A stretch of 6,819 nucleotides of DNA. It comes from Prolixibacteraceae bacterium (GTDB lineage: Bacteria > Bacteroidota > Bacteroidia > Bacteroidales > Prolixibacteraceae). The notes beneath the pieces are model-generated. The model was given only the letters and a program-made list of their open reading frames with translations. It did no database searches and was not told the DNA's origin. A program made the translations under genes and the position numbers. This document shows, one piece after another, positions 4,664-6,819 of this stretch (its first letter is position 1; every line of letters starts with the position of its first letter). The stretch spans positions 1-6,819 of the forward strand of contig DAIDJX010000183.1 of assembly GCA_027451165.1 (NCBI GenBank), read 5' to 3'.

Positions 4664-6292
4664 ATGAGACATTGGTCCTTACTTTTCCTATTGCTGCTGG
4701 GTGCAGCAGGTAGTTTGCGGTCACAGGAAAAATTGCCCGTGGTGGTGGTCGGTATTGTCGTGGAAAACATGAGGCCCGATTATCTGCAGCGTTTTGCTGA
4801 CCAGTACAGTAACGATGGATTCCTCAAACTCAGCCATGAAGGATGGAACTGCACCTCATTTACGATGGATCAACTGGTTCAGAATCATGCATCAGGTACG
4901 GCCACCCTCTTTACAGGGGCCACACCCTCCCGGCATGGGATTGTGGATTTACAATGGTATGACCGGGCAAAAGCCACTGAGCGGCATTGTGTTTTCGACG
5001 AAAAGTATGTTACGGTTGGAACACAGTCACCCCGACAAGGCGTTTCACCCTCCCAACTGCTGACTCCCACGCTGGCAGACCAGTTAAAAATGCACACGCT
5101 TGGGAAAAGCAAGGTTTTCAGCATTGCCCTGAACAGCGCCCCGGCAGTATTATCCGCCGGCTTTTCTCCGGATGGTGTTTATTGGTTTGACGACCTCTCC
5201 GGAAATATGGTGACCAGTTCCTATTACAAAAAAGAACTTCCCGAATGGGTTAAGCGCTTTAATGACAAAAAAACAGCCCGGTCATTGGCCTCCAAAAACT
5301 GGGCGCTGCTGAAACCTGTTTCCGAATACCGGGAATGTGAGGCAGACAACGACAGCCTTGAAGTTGGCTTTGGACCGGGGAAGAACACTTTCCCTTATCA
5401 AATGGAGGAAATGATTAAAAAGGGGGGAGACTTTTCGCTGCTGAAAGCAACTCCTTTTGCCAATACGATTCTGAAATCATTCTTCCTCTCCCTGATGGAA
5501 GAAGAGAATGTTGGAAAAGACCAGTATCCTGATATGGTTACTGTGTTTTTTTCATCGATGGACAAGTTTTCAACGGATTTCGGGCCCTCTTCCATGGAAA
5601 TGGAGGACCTTTATCTGCGGCTTGACCAGGAAATTGGTGAAATCATCCATTTTCTGGAAAACAGCTTCGGAAAAGACCGCTTTGTACTTTATCTGACTTC
5701 CAATTGCTCTGCTTCCTATCCGGTAAAAATTCTGCGGGACAGGTACAGGATTCCTTCCGGTATATTTGCTCCGGAAAGTGCTCATGCCCTGCTCAATACT
5801 TATTTACATGCCGCTTTCGGTGACCTGAGATGGACTGATTATGTCAGCAGCAACCAGGTGTACCTTAATCTGAAGCTTTCAGGCCTGAACAATGTCCGTC
5901 CGGCGGAAATCCGGGAAAAAGCAGCTGAATTCCTGTCTCAGTTTGATGGCATAAGACTTGCCGTCACTGCTGATCAGATCAGGCAAAACATCGTCCCCGC
6001 TGATTTGGTGAAAACGATGACCCGCTCTTATTGCCCTGGCAGATCAGGTGACGTTCTGTTTCTCCTGCGCGACGGATGGCAGCCGGCCATGAAAAACAGG
6101 GTTGTCCCTTACACCAGTCAGCAGCAACTGCCATTGCTATTTTACGGAGGTGTGAAATCTGCAGAAACAGATCCTGCAGCCTATCAGGGCACAGATCTTG
6201 CGCCAGTGCTTTGCGCTATTCTGGGTATACAACCTTTCATTCCAGGCGAAGGACAGGCCTTAGAACTGACAGAAAGGATGAGAGTTAAATGA
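4664..6292 (+). CDS. Secreted PafA-type alkaline phosphatase homologue lacking the catalytic residues (probable pseudophosphatase)
   Basis: A 542-residue periplasmic protein of the alkaline phosphatase superfamily, as long as PafA (about 546). A signal peptide (1-20) precedes Gln21. The fold is well kept: VVGIVVENMRPDYL (28-41), TLFTGATPSRHGI (81-93), WYD (98-100), YWFDDLSGNMVTSSYYKKELPEWV (173-196), TPFANTI (263-269), FGPSSMEMEDLYLRLD (306-321), LPLLFYGGVK (489-498) and TDLAP (510-514). The active site is not kept. Aligned with PafA as I remember it: Asp38 is Glu34, nucleophile Thr79 is His75, Asn100 is Leu96, Lys162 is Asn157, Arg164 is Ala159, His309 is Thr304, Asp352 is Asn347, His353 is Cys348 and His486 is Val481; only Asp305 (here Asp300) remains. 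The distances between these sites equal PafA's within one residue, so the alignment is secure. The frame is intact with a good promoter. Start: ATG 4664, preferred to the TTG directly before it. Likely a non-catalytic binding or regulatory protein; its role is unknown. Confidence 0.9.
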   Translation: MRHWSLLFLLLLGAAGSLRSQEKLPVVVVGIVVENMRPDYLQRFADQYSNDGFLKLSHEGWNCTSFTMDQLVQNHASGTATLFTGATPSRHGIVDLQWYDRAKATERHCVFDEKYVTVGTQSPRQGVSPSQLLTPTLADQLKMHTLGKSKVFSIALNSAPAVLSAGFSPDGVYWFDDLSGNMVTSSYYKKELPEWVKRFNDKKTARSLASKNWALLKPVSEYRECEADNDSLEVGFGPGKNTFPYQMEEMIKKGGDFSLLKATPFANTILKSFFLSLMEEENVGKDQYPDMVTVFFSSMDKFSTDFGPSSMEMEDLYLRLDQEIGEIIHFLENSFGKDRFVLYLTSNCSASYPVKILRDRYRIPSGIFAPESAHALLNTYLHAAFGDLRWTDYVSSNQVYLNLKLSGLNNVRPAEIREKAAEFLSQFDGIRLAVTADQIRQNIVPADLVKTMTRSYCPGRSGDVLFLLRDGWQPAMKNRVVPYTSQQQLPLLFYGGVKSAETDPAAYQGTDLAPVLCAILGIQPFIPGEGQALELTERMRVK

Positions 6293-6304
6293 GTACGCTC
6301 ATTT
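6287..6304. terminator. Hairpin between two convergent genes (possible bidirectional terminator)
   Basis: AAATGAG (6287-6293) and CTCATTT (6298-6304) form a perfect 7-bp inverted repeat around TACG. It contains the stop codon of the PafA-like gene and touches the last base of the opposite gene's stop. A run of four T follows on the plus strand and ATTTAA on the minus strand. The stem is AT-rich, so its termination strength is uncertain, but it is the only structure in the 11-bp gap between the stops. Confidence 0.4.
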
Positions 6305-6693
6305 TAGTCCTGTTCATCATTTTCTTTCAGGGCCACCAGTTTGCCCCGCTCCGGAAAAGAACCTGCTTTTTTCCCATATAGCCGGTCAATGTGTTTGACT
6401 GCCACATGAAGGGTAGTATCATTCTGCACCTTGAATTCCACGCTCTTCGTTTCGTAGTACTTATCGGAAAATACCAGCCGCACGTTTCCCTTTTTCAACG
6501 TCAGGAAAAAACTGCCATCCTCCGAAGAAATGGTGCCAATTCCCGACTGTTTATCTACGATGGAAAGCTGACGGATTGCCTCCCCGGAAAATTCATTTTT
6601 AACCGTTCCTGTAATGGAAATCAATTGTGCATAAGCCTGGGGCTGTAAAAACAGCAACGCCCCCAATAAGCATAAATGGGTCAATGTTTTCAT
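6304..6693 (-). CDS. Small secreted carboxypeptidase-regulatory-like domain protein
   Basis: A 129-residue exported protein. The signal peptide is clear: MKTLTHLCLLGALLFLQPQAYA, with cleavage expected after Ala22 before Gln23. Residues about 26-100 form one beta-sandwich domain of the carboxypeptidase D regulatory-like type: ITGTVKNEFSGEAI (27-40), then GIGTISSEDGSFFLTLKKG (51-69), VRLVFSDKYYETKSVEF (71-87) and TTLHVAVKHI (93-102). The tail (103-129) is highly charged. In Bacteroidota this domain is usually the N-terminal part of a TonB-dependent outer-membrane receptor; here it stands alone, with no plug or barrel following and a true stop at 6304. The function is unknown; a cell-surface or periplasmic binding role is inference. 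It is convergent with the PafA-like gene, 11 bp between stops. I find no TAnnTTTG box upstream. A TATAATAG at 6719-6712 lacks a -33 partner, which would fit dependence on an activator. Confidence 0.8.
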   Translation of the reverse strand: MKTLTHLCLLGALLFLQPQAYAQLISITGTVKNEFSGEAIRQLSIVDKQSGIGTISSEDGSFFLTLKKGNVRLVFSDKYYETKSVEFKVQNDTTLHVAVKHIDRLYGKKAGSFPERGKLVALKENDEQD

Positions 6694-6762
6694 GTTTTCT
6701 GAATTCTATGGCTATTATATAAGACAGATAATCACCTGTTTTTGTTGCGTCGCCATCCCGGT

Positions 6763-6784
6763 TTAATCTTAAGTTAATCTTAAG
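6763..6784. repeat. Perfect 11-bp tandem repeat, probable response-regulator operator
   Basis: TTAATCTTAAG occurs twice without a gap (6763-6773 and 6774-6784), putting two CTTAAG half-sites exactly one helical turn apart (6 bp plus 5 bp). Direct repeats with 11-bp periodicity are the usual binding sites of OmpR/PhoB-type response regulators. The repeat lies 70-91 bp upstream of the start of the small secreted protein gene and could activate it, or could control a gene beginning beyond the right edge. No gene is supported in 6694-6819. Confidence 0.55.
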
Positions 6785-6819
6785 TTTTCACCGGCTTCAT
6801 GAAAGCTGATGACGTGTTC

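Noticed and set aside
6785..6819. A possible plus-strand gene starting at ATG 6799 (MKADDVF) or the tail of a minus-strand gene entering from the right
   Set aside because: Only a few codons are visible and several frames are open, so neither can be supported.

Overview
The window looks like chromosomal DNA of a member of the Bacteroidota. Evidence for this: promoters of the TTTG / TAnnTTTG type seen in that phylum, start codons without Shine-Dalgarno sequences, a membrane pyrophosphatase with the Bacteroides-type core motif (TGDNAGDSVGPTADGFETYG), a DUF1080 lipoprotein, a PafA-type phosphatase relative and a small secreted carboxypeptidase-regulatory-like protein. I see no mobile element, CRISPR array, tRNA or rRNA. 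Coding density is high.

Layout from left to right: (1) the 5' two-fifths or so of hppA, a membrane-bound cation-pumping pyrophosphatase, on the minus strand and running off the left edge; (2) a low-molecular-weight protein tyrosine phosphatase on the plus strand, with an excellent promoter; (3) a minus-strand pair, a MaoC-like hot-dog dehydratase followed after 33 bp by an MgtC/SapB membrane protein whose 3' end overlaps that of the tyrosine phosphatase by 8 bp; (4) an EamA/DMT-family permease on the plus strand, transcribed divergently from the MaoC gene; (5) a DUF1080 lipoprotein on the minus strand, whose end overlaps the permease by 35 bp; (6) a secreted full-length homologue of PafA-type alkaline phosphatases on the plus strand, divergent from the lipoprotein gene; (7) a small secreted carboxypeptidase-regulatory-like protein on the minus strand; (8) a noncoding right edge with a perfect 11-bp tandem repeat that looks like a response-regulator operator.

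The most notable result is gene 6. It keeps the signal peptide, length and fold landmarks of PafA, but nine of the ten catalytic and metal-binding residues are replaced (Thr nucleophile to His, five of six zinc ligands changed, and the Asn/Lys/Arg phosphate-contacting residues lost). The reading frame is intact and has a promoter, so it looks like a maintained pseudophosphatase and not a decaying gene. It shares an interpenetrating divergent promoter with the DUF1080 lipoprotein, which may link the two in regulation.

The genes do not form one pathway. Most are single transcription units arranged as divergent and convergent pairs, with overlapping 3' ends and with back-to-back promoters too close for two polymerases to bind at once.
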